A DNA stretch of 64,000 nt, taken from Blastomonas sp. SL216. Its GTDB lineage: Bacteria > Pseudomonadota > Alphaproteobacteria > Sphingomonadales > Sphingomonadaceae. Below the pieces are notes generated by a model. That model did no database searches. It had not been told where the DNA came from and saw only the letters and a program-made list of their open reading frames with translations. Numbering within the stretch: position 1 is the first letter of the stretch; every line of letters begins with the position of its first letter. Positions 1-8,472 of this stretch are shown here, piece after piece. The translations under genes were made by a program, and so were the position numbers. Where the stretch lies: positions 1,800,501-1,864,500 of the forward strand of contig CP113055.1 of NCBI GenBank assembly GCA_026625625.1. The letters run 5' to 3'.

Positions 1-485
1 ATAGCATCGCCGGTCGCAGCCTCGGGTCTGATCGTGATTGGCTCGGGCAGGCCTTCGCACTGATCGGTCGAGAAAACCGTGAATGTCCTGAGGATCGAAA
101 AGGCCCTGGCAGATTCTCCTTCTGCGTCTGCCGTTCCCCTCCCCTTGTCAGTGCCGCGAACCCGACGTGCGTAGACTGTCGCGGTACCGCGCTCGCCGCG
201 CCGCACCGTACCGCCGAGTTCAGCGGCCTGACGAAAGGTCAGAAACCCCTGCCCGGAAAAGCCGCGGCTGGCAGCGGCGTTCCACAGCGTGAGGATGTTG
301 ATGCCGCTATAGCGCCGCCGGCTCGCCGCATTGTACGGCAGACCGATGGCCGGATGCCTGCAATCCCAGGGCTGGACCCAGGGCACACTTCCCTTTTCAA
401 GCTGCGCGATGATCTCATCGGTCACCGTGCGACAGATATCCGGCCGAGGCGAAGTGCCGGCTGCAGATCGGTAGGTTCGGGGCAT
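1..485 (-). CDS. ArdC-like antirestriction protein, N-terminal part (cut by window edge)
   Basis: The - strand is open from an ATG at 485 to the window edge, giving about 161 residues with no stop. The translation contains PWVQPWD, then YNAASRRRYSGINILTLW, then GFSGQGFLTFRQAAELGG and VRRGERGTATVYARR. These are the conserved blocks of the DUF1738/ArdC N-terminal ssDNA-binding domain. A GGAG lies 7 bases before the ATG and supports this start. ArdC proteins travel on plasmids, ICEs and genomic islands and protect incoming DNA from restriction. The C-terminal peptidase-like half is outside the window. The gene points away from the luxR/luxI genes and suggests that a mobile region borders them. 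Confidence 0.8.
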   Translation of the reverse strand, partial: MPRTYRSAAGTSPRPDICRTVTDEIIAQLEKGSVPWVQPWDCRHPAIGLPYNAASRRRYSGINILTLWNAAASRGFSGQGFLTFRQAAELGGTVRRGERGTATVYARRVRGTDKGRGTADAEGESARAFSILRTFTVFSTDQCEGLPEPITIRPEAATGDA

Positions 486-943
486 GGATGGTCTCCGCGA
501 CGGCCGGCGGGCGAACCTCTCGCCGCGCTTCATGCCGTCACCCCGCCCATTCCCCCTCTCGCTCCGATCCTTGCGCCGTAGACAGCCGCCGGCTCGCCGA
601 GTGTGGCTATCGCCTGGCGCCGCCGCAGGCTGGGGACCTTCGGGTCAGGCAAGAGGATGAGACAAGACCGTCTGTCCGCGCGCTGCCCCTGAAATAGAAC
701 CGGAAGCGGTTGCAATTGCGCTGATGCGAGTCTTTCGCAACTGGGCAGACGATGCTATGGTGCCCGCCGGTCGCTACCGGGAAGAACCAGGCCAGAAGAG
801 CTGCCGGCATCCCGATGGCAAGCGCGCAATCGCGAGCATTTCAGCCGTTCGGCGATCCCGGACAGGAACCGGACATCGTCGTTTCAAAGGGGTGGCATGC
901 AGGGTCGACGGGTCGGAAACGCGCCTGCTGCCGATGTTTGTAC
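486..943. other. Intergenic region between ardC-like gene and luxR
   Basis: No convincing gene is seen here; the open frames on both strands lack recognisable domains. The region must contain the divergent promoters of the ArdC-like gene and luxR. It carries a 25-bp element at 693-717 that recurs upstream of the lasso precursor. If luxR starts at the ATG at 815 rather than at 944, part of this stretch is coding. Confidence 0.5.
693..717 (+). promoter_or_regulatory. Putative operator, copy 1 (upstream of luxR)
   Basis: The sequence is AATAGAACCG, four variable bases, CGGTT, one base, CAATT. The centre (698-711) is an inverted repeat AACCG-N4-CGGTT. The same pattern, 20 of 25 bases identical including the flanks, occurs on the opposite strand at 13515-13539 upstream of the lasso precursor. 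Two copies with matching flanks, each oriented toward a transcript of the same locus, suggest binding by a common regulator. Candidates are the local LuxR or GntR proteins; nothing in the sequence tells which. Confidence 0.5.
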
Positions 944-1696
944 GTGAACCAATGGAATGTGACACAGGATCTGTCGCAGGAAATCGCCTGCGCGAACGAT
1001 GAAGCAGCGCTCTTTGCCGCTCTCGCCAAGGCCACCGCGACGATGCGCTTCGACCATTTTGCGCTTGCCTATGACCGAAGGGGTCTCGCCGATCCGGGGA
1101 GCCTCCTCGTCCACAATTATCCCGAAGGCTGGGCCACGGTCTATAACGGGTTCGATCTGGGCAAGGCAGACCCCGTTCGCCGGGCAGGCGAACGCGCACT
1201 GACAGGGTTCAGCTGGCACGAGCTCGAACTCTATGTCCCGCTCACCAAGGGCGACAGGCAGATGCTGGCTGTCGGCCGCGAGAACGGTCTGGTCGATGGC
1301 TATACCGTCCCGAGGCATCTGGTCGGCGAGGCCAGCGGCACCTGCACCTTCGTCATCCGGCATGAGCGCGACTTGCCGCCCGATATGCGCCACTGCGCCG
1401 AGATCGTCGGCGCAACAGCGCTTGCAGCTGCCCGCCGGATCAGCGGGGCAAGGCCGGTCGATCCAAGGCCGGTATTGAGCGAACGCCAGCGCGAATGCGT
1501 GCTCTGGTCGGCGCGGGGCAAGACCGCCGGCGAGATCGCTGCAATCCTCGGCATCAGCGAGGAAACGGTCACGCAACATCTCAAGAATGCCCGCGAGCGC
1601 TACGATGTCCATGGCCGCCAGATGCTGGTCCTGTGCGCGATGTTCGATGGCGTGATCGGCTTCTCGGATGTCTTCGACTGGTGGACGCCCGCCTGA
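944..1696 (+). CDS. luxR: LuxR-family acyl-homoserine-lactone-responsive regulator
   Basis: The product has about 250 residues in the two-domain quorum-sensing layout. The N-terminal half has the autoinducer-binding signature YPEGWATVYNGFDLGKADPV, with the usual Trp, Tyr, Asp-Pro pattern. The C-terminal third (from about residue 178) is a LuxR/FixJ helix-turn-helix, LSERQRECVLWSARGKTAGE followed by IAAILGISEETVTQHLKNA. It would bind the signal made by the LuxI homologue 145 bases downstream and control DNA targets. The start is uncertain: the frame is open further upstream, with an ATG at 815 and GTG codons at 944 and 959. The homologous part begins near 960, and no start has a strong ribosome site. 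Confidence 0.85.
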   Translation: MNQWNVTQDLSQEIACANDEAALFAALAKATATMRFDHFALAYDRRGLADPGSLLVHNYPEGWATVYNGFDLGKADPVRRAGERALTGFSWHELELYVPLTKGDRQMLAVGRENGLVDGYTVPRHLVGEASGTCTFVIRHERDLPPDMRHCAEIVGATALAAARRISGARPVDPRPVLSERQRECVLWSARGKTAGEIAAILGISEETVTQHLKNARERYDVHGRQMLVLCAMFDGVIGFSDVFDWWTPA

Positions 1697-1701
1697 GCAT
1701 A

Positions 1702-1717
1702 TCTGCTGGCAGGCAGA
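1702..1717 (+). promoter_or_regulatory. Weak lux-box-like inverted repeat before luxI
   Basis: TCTGC and GCAGA form a 5-bp inverted repeat with a 6-base centre just after the luxR stop and 125 bases before luxI. It fits the loose CTG...CAG symmetry of some lux boxes, but it is short and could be chance. Other symmetric bases (AGGGGC/GCCCTT) lie near 1814-1829, close to the luxI ribosome site. Confidence 0.25.
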
Positions 1718-1841
1718 GCCATCGCCGAGCGCTTCCGTCCGGGCAAGGCGCTGCACGGCTGCCCCCTCCCCTGAACTGGGTATACCGAAAGCAGCAGCGC
1801 AATGGTCTTTTCCAGGGGCACAAGCCCTTGAAGGAACGATC

Positions 1842-2465
1842 ATGATTCCAGCACCGATCAGCGTGAAACCCCGCATCCAGGAAGAGGCGATGCGCGCCAT
1901 GTTCGCAGCGCGAAAGCAGGTGTTCGTCGACCTGCTCGGCTGGGACCTTCCCGTTCTGGAAGATCGGTTCGAGATCGACCAGTTCGATACGGCCGCGGCG
2001 CGCTACCTGATCCTGCTGGGACCCGAAGGCGAGCACCGGGCCTCGGCCAGGCTTCTGCCCACGACAGCACCCCATATCCTCGGCACGCTCTATCCGCATC
2101 TGTGCGATGGAGAGGTCCCGCGCGATTCATCCATTATGGAGATATCGCGCTTCTGCCTCGACAGGAACCAGGATGCCGCATCGCGCCTGTCATCGCGCAA
2201 CCAGCTGGTGACCGCGCTGGTGGATCACGCGCTGTGCGAGGGCATCGGCCTCTATACCGGCGTGGCCGAGCTCGGCTGGCTGGCGCAAATTCTTCGCTTC
2301 GGCTGGGATTGCCAGCCGCTGGGAGAGCCTGCGGGCGACAGGGGCTCGAAGATCGGAGCCCTCGCCATCACGATCGATGCCAGCACGCGGCCGAGCCTCG
2401 AGCGCACTGGTATCTACACGCCGCTTGCGCTCCAGCTCGTCGAAGGCCGGGAGCAGGTCGCATGA
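1842..2465 (+). CDS. luxI: Acyl-homoserine-lactone synthase
   Basis: This 207-residue LuxI-family enzyme would make an N-acyl-homoserine lactone from S-adenosylmethionine and an acyl carrier, in the cytoplasm. The invariant Arg24, Phe28 and Trp34 are present in RKQVFVDLLGW at the canonical positions. The acidic residues follow (Glu44, Asp46, Asp49 region), then the RLLPT and MEISRF motifs. AAGGAA at 1831-1836 sets the ATG at 1842. The stop overlaps the start of the dioxygenase gene by four bases (ATGA), so the two are translationally coupled. The acyl chain cannot be predicted from sequence. Confidence 0.92.
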   Translation: MIPAPISVKPRIQEEAMRAMFAARKQVFVDLLGWDLPVLEDRFEIDQFDTAAARYLILLGPEGEHRASARLLPTTAPHILGTLYPHLCDGEVPRDSSIMEISRFCLDRNQDAASRLSSRNQLVTALVDHALCEGIGLYTGVAELGWLAQILRFGWDCQPLGEPAGDRGSKIGALAITIDASTRPSLERTGIYTPLALQLVEGREQVA

Positions 2466-3328
2466 GCGCGATATCCTCGGCTGAGCTGGCCGCAGCCCTG
2501 CTGGAAAGTGGCTATTGCATCGTGCCCGACCTGGTCGAGCGCGACTCGATAGAGGCGCTGGACCAGGACCTCCATCCGGTCTTTGCCGCGACACCTTTTG
2601 GTCAGGGAGATTTCTACGGATACCGGACCAAGCGTTTCGGCGCCCTGCTGAAGCGCTCGGCCCAGGCTCAAAGGCTGGCGCTCGAGACGACCATCCTGGG
2701 CGCCGTGAAAGCGATCCTGGGCGATGCAAGCGACACCATCCAGATCAATGTCGCCCAGGCCATCGAGATTCATCCAGGCGAAGTGCGCCAGTTCCCCCAT
2801 CGCGATCACGACATGTGGAACGGCGCCAAGGGCGCGCACGAATATCTGGTGAATGTGATCTGGCCATTGACGCCCTTCCGCGCCGAGAATGGTGCAACGC
2901 AAATCTATCCTCACAGCCATGGTGCTGAGGGCATGGCGAGGCAGGATCCGGGCAAGCCGGTGATCGCACAATGCGATCCGGGATCGGCAATCTGCTTCCT
3001 CGGCTCCACCGCCCATGGCGCGGGTGCCAACCTCACAAATAGCGTCAGGCGCGCGGTGGTCATCGGCTACAGCCTTGGCTGGCTCAAACCCTATGAAAAT
3101 CTCTGGCTGGCCTATCCTCCTGCAATTGCCCGAACGTTCCCACCCGAGCTTGCAGCGCTGGTGGGATATGTCCAGCACCGCCCCAATCTCGGGAATTTCG
3201 AGGGCCAGTGCCCGTCGGTGCTGTTACGGGATGATATTGACGAGCATCTTGCAGCCATGGATGCGCTGCGGCCCGACCAGGCCGCGATGGTAGCAGAGTT
3301 TGCAGCGCAGGAGCGCCTCGCGCGGTGA
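2462..3328 (+). CDS. phyH: Phytanoyl-CoA dioxygenase (PhyH) family Fe(II)/2-oxoglutarate oxygenase
   Basis: The 288-residue product has the iron-binding facial triad of the family: H113-x-D115 in FPHRDHDMW and distal His185 in GSTAHGAGANLT. Arg196/197 are placed to bind 2-oxoglutarate. Members hydroxylate fatty acyl chains, amino acids or peptides. The gene is wedged between luxI and gntR with 4-base overlaps on both sides, so it is part of the quorum-sensing transcript. Possible substrates are the acyl chain of the signal, a precursor of it, or the lasso peptide made nearby; none is proven. Linkage of phyH to luxI in sphingomonads is recalled from the literature but was not checked. Confidence 0.85.
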   Translation: MSAISSAELAAALLESGYCIVPDLVERDSIEALDQDLHPVFAATPFGQGDFYGYRTKRFGALLKRSAQAQRLALETTILGAVKAILGDASDTIQINVAQAIEIHPGEVRQFPHRDHDMWNGAKGAHEYLVNVIWPLTPFRAENGATQIYPHSHGAEGMARQDPGKPVIAQCDPGSAICFLGSTAHGAGANLTNSVRRAVVIGYSLGWLKPYENLWLAYPPAIARTFPPELAALVGYVQHRPNLGNFEGQCPSVLLRDDIDEHLAAMDALRPDQAAMVAEFAAQERLAR

Positions 3329-3918
3329 GCCCTGCCCATGTGATCGAGCCGACCTATGACGCGATACGGCGGCGACTGATGCATGGACACTGGCCGCCTG
3401 GGACCCGGCTTGAGGCCGCCCGTATCGCCGATCAGCTGCATGTGAGCGTCACCCCGGTACGCGACAGCCTGTACCGGCTGACGGGTGAGCGCATGGTCGA
3501 TTTCGAACATGGCGAGGGCTTTCATGTCCCGCGCATCACCGAGAGCCGCCTTCGCGCGATGCTGGAGCTGCATCTGGTCCTGGTTCTGACGGGCCTTGCA
3601 ACGCGCACCAGGGCCCCGGCGGACCCGCCGGCTGGCGATGCAGACGGCTCGGACGGGTTCGCCAGCCTGTTCCGGCATATCGCGACGCGTTCGGGAAATG
3701 CAGAGCTCGCCTCTGCCATTGCTGGGCTCGGTGACAGGCTTCATCCGTTTCGGGCATTCGACGCTTCGATATTCGATGACATCGACGAAGAATTGGAAAA
3801 GCTCCAAGCGGCTGTAGCAAAAGACGCTCCGCGCGAAGAGATCACGCCATTGCTGATGCATTATCATCATCGCCGCGTAGTGGAGGCCGATGCCTATGTG
3901 CGACTCAGGTCCGTCTGA
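3325..3918 (+). CDS. GntR-family transcriptional regulator (FCD-type)
   Basis: This 197-residue protein starts at a GTG that overlaps the phyH stop (GTGA). The first 70 residues form a winged helix with the GntR pattern: YDAIRRRLMHGHWPPGTRLE, then ARIADQLHVSVTPVRDSLYRL. The rest is a short alpha-helical ligand domain resembling FCD, including YHHRRVVEAD at the end. It is the third gene of the luxI/phyH/gntR set and could repress its own operon or the fecI/fecR genes beyond. GntR genes are recalled, with some uncertainty, as companions of isopeptidase-type lasso clusters. Confidence 0.85.
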   Translation: MSPAHVIEPTYDAIRRRLMHGHWPPGTRLEAARIADQLHVSVTPVRDSLYRLTGERMVDFEHGEGFHVPRITESRLRAMLELHLVLVLTGLATRTRAPADPPAGDADGSDGFASLFRHIATRSGNAELASAIAGLGDRLHPFRAFDASIFDDIDEELEKLQAAVAKDAPREEITPLLMHYHHRRVVEADAYVRLRSV

Positions 3919-3952
3919 AAAACGCGCCAGCAGATATTGCCCGTCCGCATGT

Positions 3953-3993
3953 CGTTCCTGAGAAGTTTTCTTGTCATTGCAAGCCGTTCCTGA
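3953..3993 (+). promoter_or_regulatory. Direct repeats CGTTCCTGA upstream of the sigma factor gene
   Basis: The 9-base word CGTTCCTGA occurs at 3953-3961 and 3985-3993, 32 bases (about three helical turns) apart. The interval between gntR and the sigma gene (3919-4192) has no other obvious feature. Same-face direct repeats in a promoter region suggest a regulator site, or two -35-like elements. Confidence 0.35.
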
Positions 3994-4192
3994 CACTATT
4001 GCCTGGCACCCCGCAAACATGGCAGCGCGGTGCGGGATATCCCGCCAGGCATTATGAACGCCCGTCCGGCAGCGGACAGGCGGCCGCAACGGATGACGCG
4101 CGAGAGATGTCACCCCATGTCGGCACAGCACTGGAGAACGGACGCACCGGCACTGCCGGCGCGCCTGCTCGTGCCTTTGCGGATGCTGCTGC

Positions 4193-4801
4193 GTGTCTTC
4201 GCCGAAATGGAAAAGCGCTTCTCCCGGCCGTCACCCTTTCTCGGTGTCATCGGCCTGCCATGTCCATCCCGATGACCGGCCGCATGCGCCCGAGCCTGCT
4301 GCGCGCGCTGCTTCCGATCTCGACACGGCCTTTCGCGAGCATGGCAGGGCGCTGCTTCAGTTCCTGCGCCGCAAGGCCGGAGCCGACGAAGCACCCGATC
4401 TGGTGCAGGAAGTTTTCGTGCGGGCAGCAGGCAGTGCGCAGCGCGACAGCCTGGTCAATCCCGGGGGATTTCTTCGGCGTATCGCAAGCAACCTCCTCAT
4501 CGACAGGTCGCGCAAGGAAGAACGCCGGGGTGGAGGCGATCTCTCGTTCTGCGAGGAGCGCGATTGTGCCAGCCCTGCCCAGCAGACATGGGATATCGAG
4601 GCGGCCGATCTGATGGGGCTTTACGAGGCTGCGCTGGGCACCATGTCACCCAGGTCGCGGGAAGTGTTTCTGATGCACCGGGTGGACGAGCTCAGCTATC
4701 GCGAGATACACGAGAAGCTGGGGATCAGCGTGGCGACAGTGGAATATCACATGATGAAGGCGCTCGCGCATATCGCCCAGGCAGTGGGTTACGAGCGATG
4801 A
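4193..4801 (+). CDS. FecI-like ECF sigma factor
   Basis: The frame encodes up to 202 residues. Region 2 is seen in FREHGRALLQFLRRKAG, DEAPDLVQEVFVRAA and FLRRIASNLLIDRSRKEER. Region 4 is seen in MSPRSREVFLMHRVDELSY with REIHEKLGISVATVEYHMMK. FecI-type sigmas direct RNA polymerase to outer-membrane receptor genes when the receptor reports ligand through FecR. The downstream fecR and TonB receptor genes fit exactly. The start is unclear: only GTG codons (4193, 4244) or rarer starts are available before the conserved part, and none has a clear ribosome site. The end overlaps fecR (ATGA). Confidence 0.85.
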   Translation: MSSPKWKSASPGRHPFSVSSACHVHPDDRPHAPEPAARAASDLDTAFREHGRALLQFLRRKAGADEAPDLVQEVFVRAAGSAQRDSLVNPGGFLRRIASNLLIDRSRKEERRGGGDLSFCEERDCASPAQQTWDIEAADLMGLYEAALGTMSPRSREVFLMHRVDELSYREIHEKLGISVATVEYHMMKALAHIAQAVGYER

Positions 4802-5826
4802 TGTCCGGCGATAGCGACGGTGTGGCAGACGAAGCCGCCATGGGCTGGCTGGTCAGAATGCGGGGCGAGGATCGGGACCGGCTTCGCGGCGACTTCGAGG
4901 CCTGGCTCGAAGCATCGGCTGGTAATCGCGCAGCCTATCAGCGGGCAGAACGACTGCTGGGACAGTCGGCGATACTGAAGGGCTCAGCGCGTTACGGCGA
5001 AAATCGTGCGCGAGCGCCTCTGCGCCCTGCAGCAGATGCCAGCCGCTCGCCAGGAGCAAGGCGATGGCTGATGGCCGGAGCGATGGCGGCAGCTGCAGCG
5101 ATGCTGTTTGTAGCCTTCAACGCTGGCGGCGCGACGCTGTCGGGCCCCTATCGAAACAATCCGATGGCAGCCTGGGCCGCCGAGCCCCTTGTCACCCGGC
5201 ATGGCGAGATCCGGCGCTTCCATCTGGATGACGGATCGGTGGCAACGCTCGATACCGATACCCGGCTCGAAGTGGCCATGACGCCCGAGGCGAGACTGGT
5301 CCGCCTGGTGAAAGGCAGGGCCCGGCTGCAGATTGCGAGGGATGCAAGACCATTCAGAATCGAGGCGGGCAAAGGTGTCGTGACAACACGCGAGGCATCG
5401 CTCGATATCGAAATGGCTTTGGACGGCAGGATCGCTGTCACGCTGGCGAGCGGTGCTGCCGGCATTGAACCCGCCGCCGGGCGCTGGAATGCTGCAGGAC
5501 CGCTGCAGCTCGTTGCCAGCCAGTCCATCGCGTACCGCGCGGATGATCAGGCCCTGGCCATCGAACGGCAAGCGGCATCAAGAGCGATGACCGACTGGCC
5601 CTCCGGTTGGGCAGAATATCGTGTCGTCCGGGTCGACCAGCTGGTTGCACAGGCAAATCGCTATGCCGCCGTCCCGATCGTCATCGCCGACCCCCGGATT
5701 GGCGGGCTCGAGGTCTCGGGCCGGTTCAGGATCAGCGAGACCGAGAGCTTCATCGACAGGCTTTCGCGATTGCTCGGTCTTCAGGCCGAGCGCAGGCCGG
5801 ACAGCATCCGTTTGCGCTCCCGATAA
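4798..5826 (+). CDS. FecR-like anti-sigma / sigma regulator
   Basis: The 342-residue protein begins with a DUF4880-type cytoplasmic domain (AAMGWLVRMRGEDRDRLRGD and ASAGNRAAYQRAERLLG). One transmembrane helix follows (WLMAGAMAAAAAMLFVAF). The periplasmic FecR domain comes next (RHGEIRRFHLDDGSVATLDT onward), then a C-terminal DUF4974/STN-like domain with ANRYAAVPIVIADPRIGG. It would relay ligand occupancy of the downstream receptor, whose STN domain it should contact, to the FecI-like sigma. The ATG at 4798 overlaps the sigma stop codon; a second ATG at 4801 is equally possible. Confidence 0.87.
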   Translation: MMSGDSDGVADEAAMGWLVRMRGEDRDRLRGDFEAWLEASAGNRAAYQRAERLLGQSAILKGSARYGENRARAPLRPAADASRSPGARRWLMAGAMAAAAAMLFVAFNAGGATLSGPYRNNPMAAWAAEPLVTRHGEIRRFHLDDGSVATLDTDTRLEVAMTPEARLVRLVKGRARLQIARDARPFRIEAGKGVVTTREASLDIEMALDGRIAVTLASGAAGIEPAAGRWNAAGPLQLVASQSIAYRADDQALAIERQAASRAMTDWPSGWAEYRVVRVDQLVAQANRYAAVPIVIADPRIGGLEVSGRFRISETESFIDRLSRLLGLQAERRPDSIRLRSR

Positions 5827-5931
5827 TTTTTTGAGTGCCTGACTAAGGTCGAACCATCGCCAGCGTCATTCCCCCTCCAGAGGCCGCATGTCTTCCCGAC
5901 AAGCTGCCCGAAACCCGTGGGGAGATGAATG

Positions 5932-8472
5932 ATGTCAGGGAAATACCGGTTCGTGATGGCACTGATGGCGGGCGCCGCGCTGGGATGTCTGCCGGCCGCA
6001 GCGCAGGCCCAGCAGCAGGAGAAGATCGCCTTCGATCTTCCGGCGCAGGATCTGGGCGATGCGCTTCGCAGCGTTGCTGCACGCGGCGCGATCGAGCTCT
6101 ATGCCTCGGCAGACGATCTCGAGGGGCTGAAGGCCCCCCGGCTCGAAGGCAGCCTGACGACGCGCGAGGCCATCGAAGCGCTGCTGCGCGGAACAGGACT
6201 TGTGGCGCGGTTCGAGCCGGGAGCCGTGACGATACGCCGCGCCGATGGCAGGCGCGCCAGCGAAGGCGATGCGCAGTCCGATCCGATCGTCGTTACCGGC
6301 TCGCGCATCCGGGGAGCGCCGTCGGCGGTTCCGCTGACGACCGTAACCAGCGAGGACATCCGCAATGGCGGCCTGAACGATCTCGGCGAGGTCGCGCGCA
6401 GCCTGCCGCAGAATTTCGGCGGCGGCCAGAACCCGGGTATCGGCAACACGCAGGGTGCCGCCAACGAGAACGTCAATGTCAACGGAGCATCGACATTCAA
6501 CCTTCGCGGTATCGGCCCCAATGCCACGCTGACGCTGATCAACGGCAACCGCTTTGCGTTCAGCGGGGTCAATTCGGTGATCGACGTGAGCGCCATTCCC
6601 GTGGCTGCGGTCGACCGGGTCGAGGTGATCGCCGACGGGGCATCGGCGATCTATGGTGCGGATGCGGTGGCCGGCGTGGTCAACATCATCCTCAAGCGGA
6701 GTTACGAGGGCGTCTCGACAACGGCACGCGTCGGCGGATCGACCGAAGGCGGCAATTTCCAGCAGCAGTTCAGCGCTCTTGCCGGAACCAGCTGGTCAAC
6801 GGGCGGGATTCTGGCGGCTTATGATGCGAGCACCAATACGTCGATCCAGGCCAATGCTCGCAGCTATACCGCCTCGACAAATCCTGCCTCCACGATCTTG
6901 CCGGATCTGCGTCGCCACGCCATCCTTCTCAGTGCGCATCAGGCACTGGGCGCAGGTATCGAGCTCAGTGCCGATATGATCTACAAGACCGGCAGGCAGC
7001 GGCTCGCATCAGCGTTCACCTTGAGCCAACCGGTCACACAATCCGGTATCCTCACGCGAACGGAGTTCGAGACCTTCGGCATTGCTCCGAAGGTTACCGT
7101 AGATCTGTCGAACGACTGGACCCTCGAAATCCTGGGTTTCTACGGCACCGACACAACTGACGGGTTGTCCCGGATCTTCGCTGGCGGGGCACAGACCGGC
7201 ACAGGTGTCCGCATATACGACAACCGCAATTTTTCGATCGAAGCCGGTCTGCAGGGTGCTCTGTTCGAACTTCCAGCAGGATCGGTCCGGATCGCAGCCG
7301 GCGCAGGCTACCGGTCCAGTGTGTTCGACGCCCGGCTGGACGCCCGAACCATCGAGAGGGTTCGGAAAAACTATTTCGCCTATGGTGAGCTGTTCGTGCC
7401 TATCACCAGCCCGGAACAGGGGATTGCCCTTGCGCACCGCACATCGCTGACTGGGGCGCTGCGCTATGAGGACAATTCGGATTCGGGCGATGTCGTGACG
7501 CCAAAGCTGGGCTTCGTCTACGAACCCATTGCCGAGCTCACCTTCGGCGTCTCCTGGGGCAAGTCGTTCAAGCTGCCGACCCTTCTTCAGCAATATTCAG
7601 GCTATGCAGCCGTTCTCGCCCCTGTCGGTGGTTTCGGCCAGGGTTTTCCGCCGGGTTCGACAGTGGCAGTAGCACTGGGTGCCAGCGAAATACTTGAACC
7701 CGAGCGGTCCGAAAACTGGACGTTCAGCGCGACAGCCAGACCTGCTGCCAACCTGGAACTTTCGGCGAGCTATTTTCACATCGACTACACGGATCGGGTC
7801 GCTCCCCCCCTGGTGTCGTCTGCAGGCGTTCTGAACAATCCGGTCTTCGCTGACCTCGTCACTTTCAATCCCTCTGCTGCCCTTCTGGACGCTCTGTTCA
7901 GCCGGGCGAATGGCGGACTGCAGAATGCTACCGGGGCCCCCTATAACCCTTCGCGCGTCGTCGCCCTTCTCGATGCGCGTTCGCGCAACATCGCCCAGCA
8001 GACCTATAGCGGGATCGATGTTTCAGCGCGCTACGACCTTTCGTTCGGAGATGACCGGCAGCTATCGCTCAGCCTGGGCGGAACCTGTATGGATAGCACT
8101 CAGCGCCTGCTGCCGGGCCTTCCTGTTACCGAGCTTGCCGGGACCATTTTCTTTCCGCCGCATCTGCGCGCCCGGGCCGGCGCGACGTTCACGACGAAGC
8201 GGATCTCGTTGTCTTCATTTGTGAACTATACCGGCGGTGTCACCGACAACCGACGACCGACACAACCGCAACTGTCCTCGTTCACTGCGCTCGACCTGAC
8301 CGCGCGACTGAGCCTGGGTCACGGCACTGAAATTGCTTTCAATGCCCTCAACATCTTCAATGAGAAGCCCGAGCCGATTTTCACCGCAGCCGCGTTCGAC
8401 ACTCCCTTCGATACAACCAATTACTCGGCTGTCGGGCGTTTCCTTGGCCTGACGATCCGTCATGACTGGTAA
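5932..8472 (+). CDS. TonB-dependent transducer-receptor with STN domain (probable lasso peptide importer)
   Basis: About 846 residues. A signal peptide ends near AAAQAQ. Residues about 30-105 form an STN signalling domain (FDLPAQDLGDALRSVAARGA onward). A plug follows with VEVIADGASAIYGADAVAGV, then a 22-strand barrel ending in an aromatic residue. The STN domain marks a transducer that signals through the adjacent FecR/FecI. In known isopeptidase-type lasso clusters such a receptor lies with the isopeptidase and is thought to take up the mature lasso peptide. GGGGAG precedes tandem ATGs at 5929 and 5932; 5932 has the better spacing. The last 11 bases overlap the isopeptidase gene, implying coupling. 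Confidence 0.88.
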   Translation: MSGKYRFVMALMAGAALGCLPAAAQAQQQEKIAFDLPAQDLGDALRSVAARGAIELYASADDLEGLKAPRLEGSLTTREAIEALLRGTGLVARFEPGAVTIRRADGRRASEGDAQSDPIVVTGSRIRGAPSAVPLTTVTSEDIRNGGLNDLGEVARSLPQNFGGGQNPGIGNTQGAANENVNVNGASTFNLRGIGPNATLTLINGNRFAFSGVNSVIDVSAIPVAAVDRVEVIADGASAIYGADAVAGVVNIILKRSYEGVSTTARVGGSTEGGNFQQQFSALAGTSWSTGGILAAYDASTNTSIQANARSYTASTNPASTILPDLRRHAILLSAHQALGAGIELSADMIYKTGRQRLASAFTLSQPVTQSGILTRTEFETFGIAPKVTVDLSNDWTLEILGFYGTDTTDGLSRIFAGGAQTGTGVRIYDNRNFSIEAGLQGALFELPAGSVRIAAGAGYRSSVFDARLDARTIERVRKNYFAYGELFVPITSPEQGIALAHRTSLTGALRYEDNSDSGDVVTPKLGFVYEPIAELTFGVSWGKSFKLPTLLQQYSGYAAVLAPVGGFGQGFPPGSTVAVALGASEILEPERSENWTFSATARPAANLELSASYFHIDYTDRVAPPLVSSAGVLNNPVFADLVTFNPSAALLDALFSRANGGLQNATGAPYNPSRVVALLDARSRNIAQQTYSGIDVSARYDLSFGDDRQLSLSLGGTCMDSTQRLLPGLPVTELAGTIFFPPHLRARAGATFTTKRISLSSFVNYTGGVTDNRRPTQPQLSSFTALDLTARLSLGHGTEIAFNALNIFNEKPEPIFTAAAFDTPFDTTNYSAVGRFLGLTIRHDW

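Noticed and set aside
884-1900. A 338-codon - strand frame
   Set aside because: It lies opposite luxR and the luxI start, which have clear domains and ribosome sites; its translation matches nothing.
3112-4131. A 339-codon - strand frame opposite phyH and gntR
   Set aside because: Those genes are supported by motifs and coupled overlaps, whereas this frame has none.
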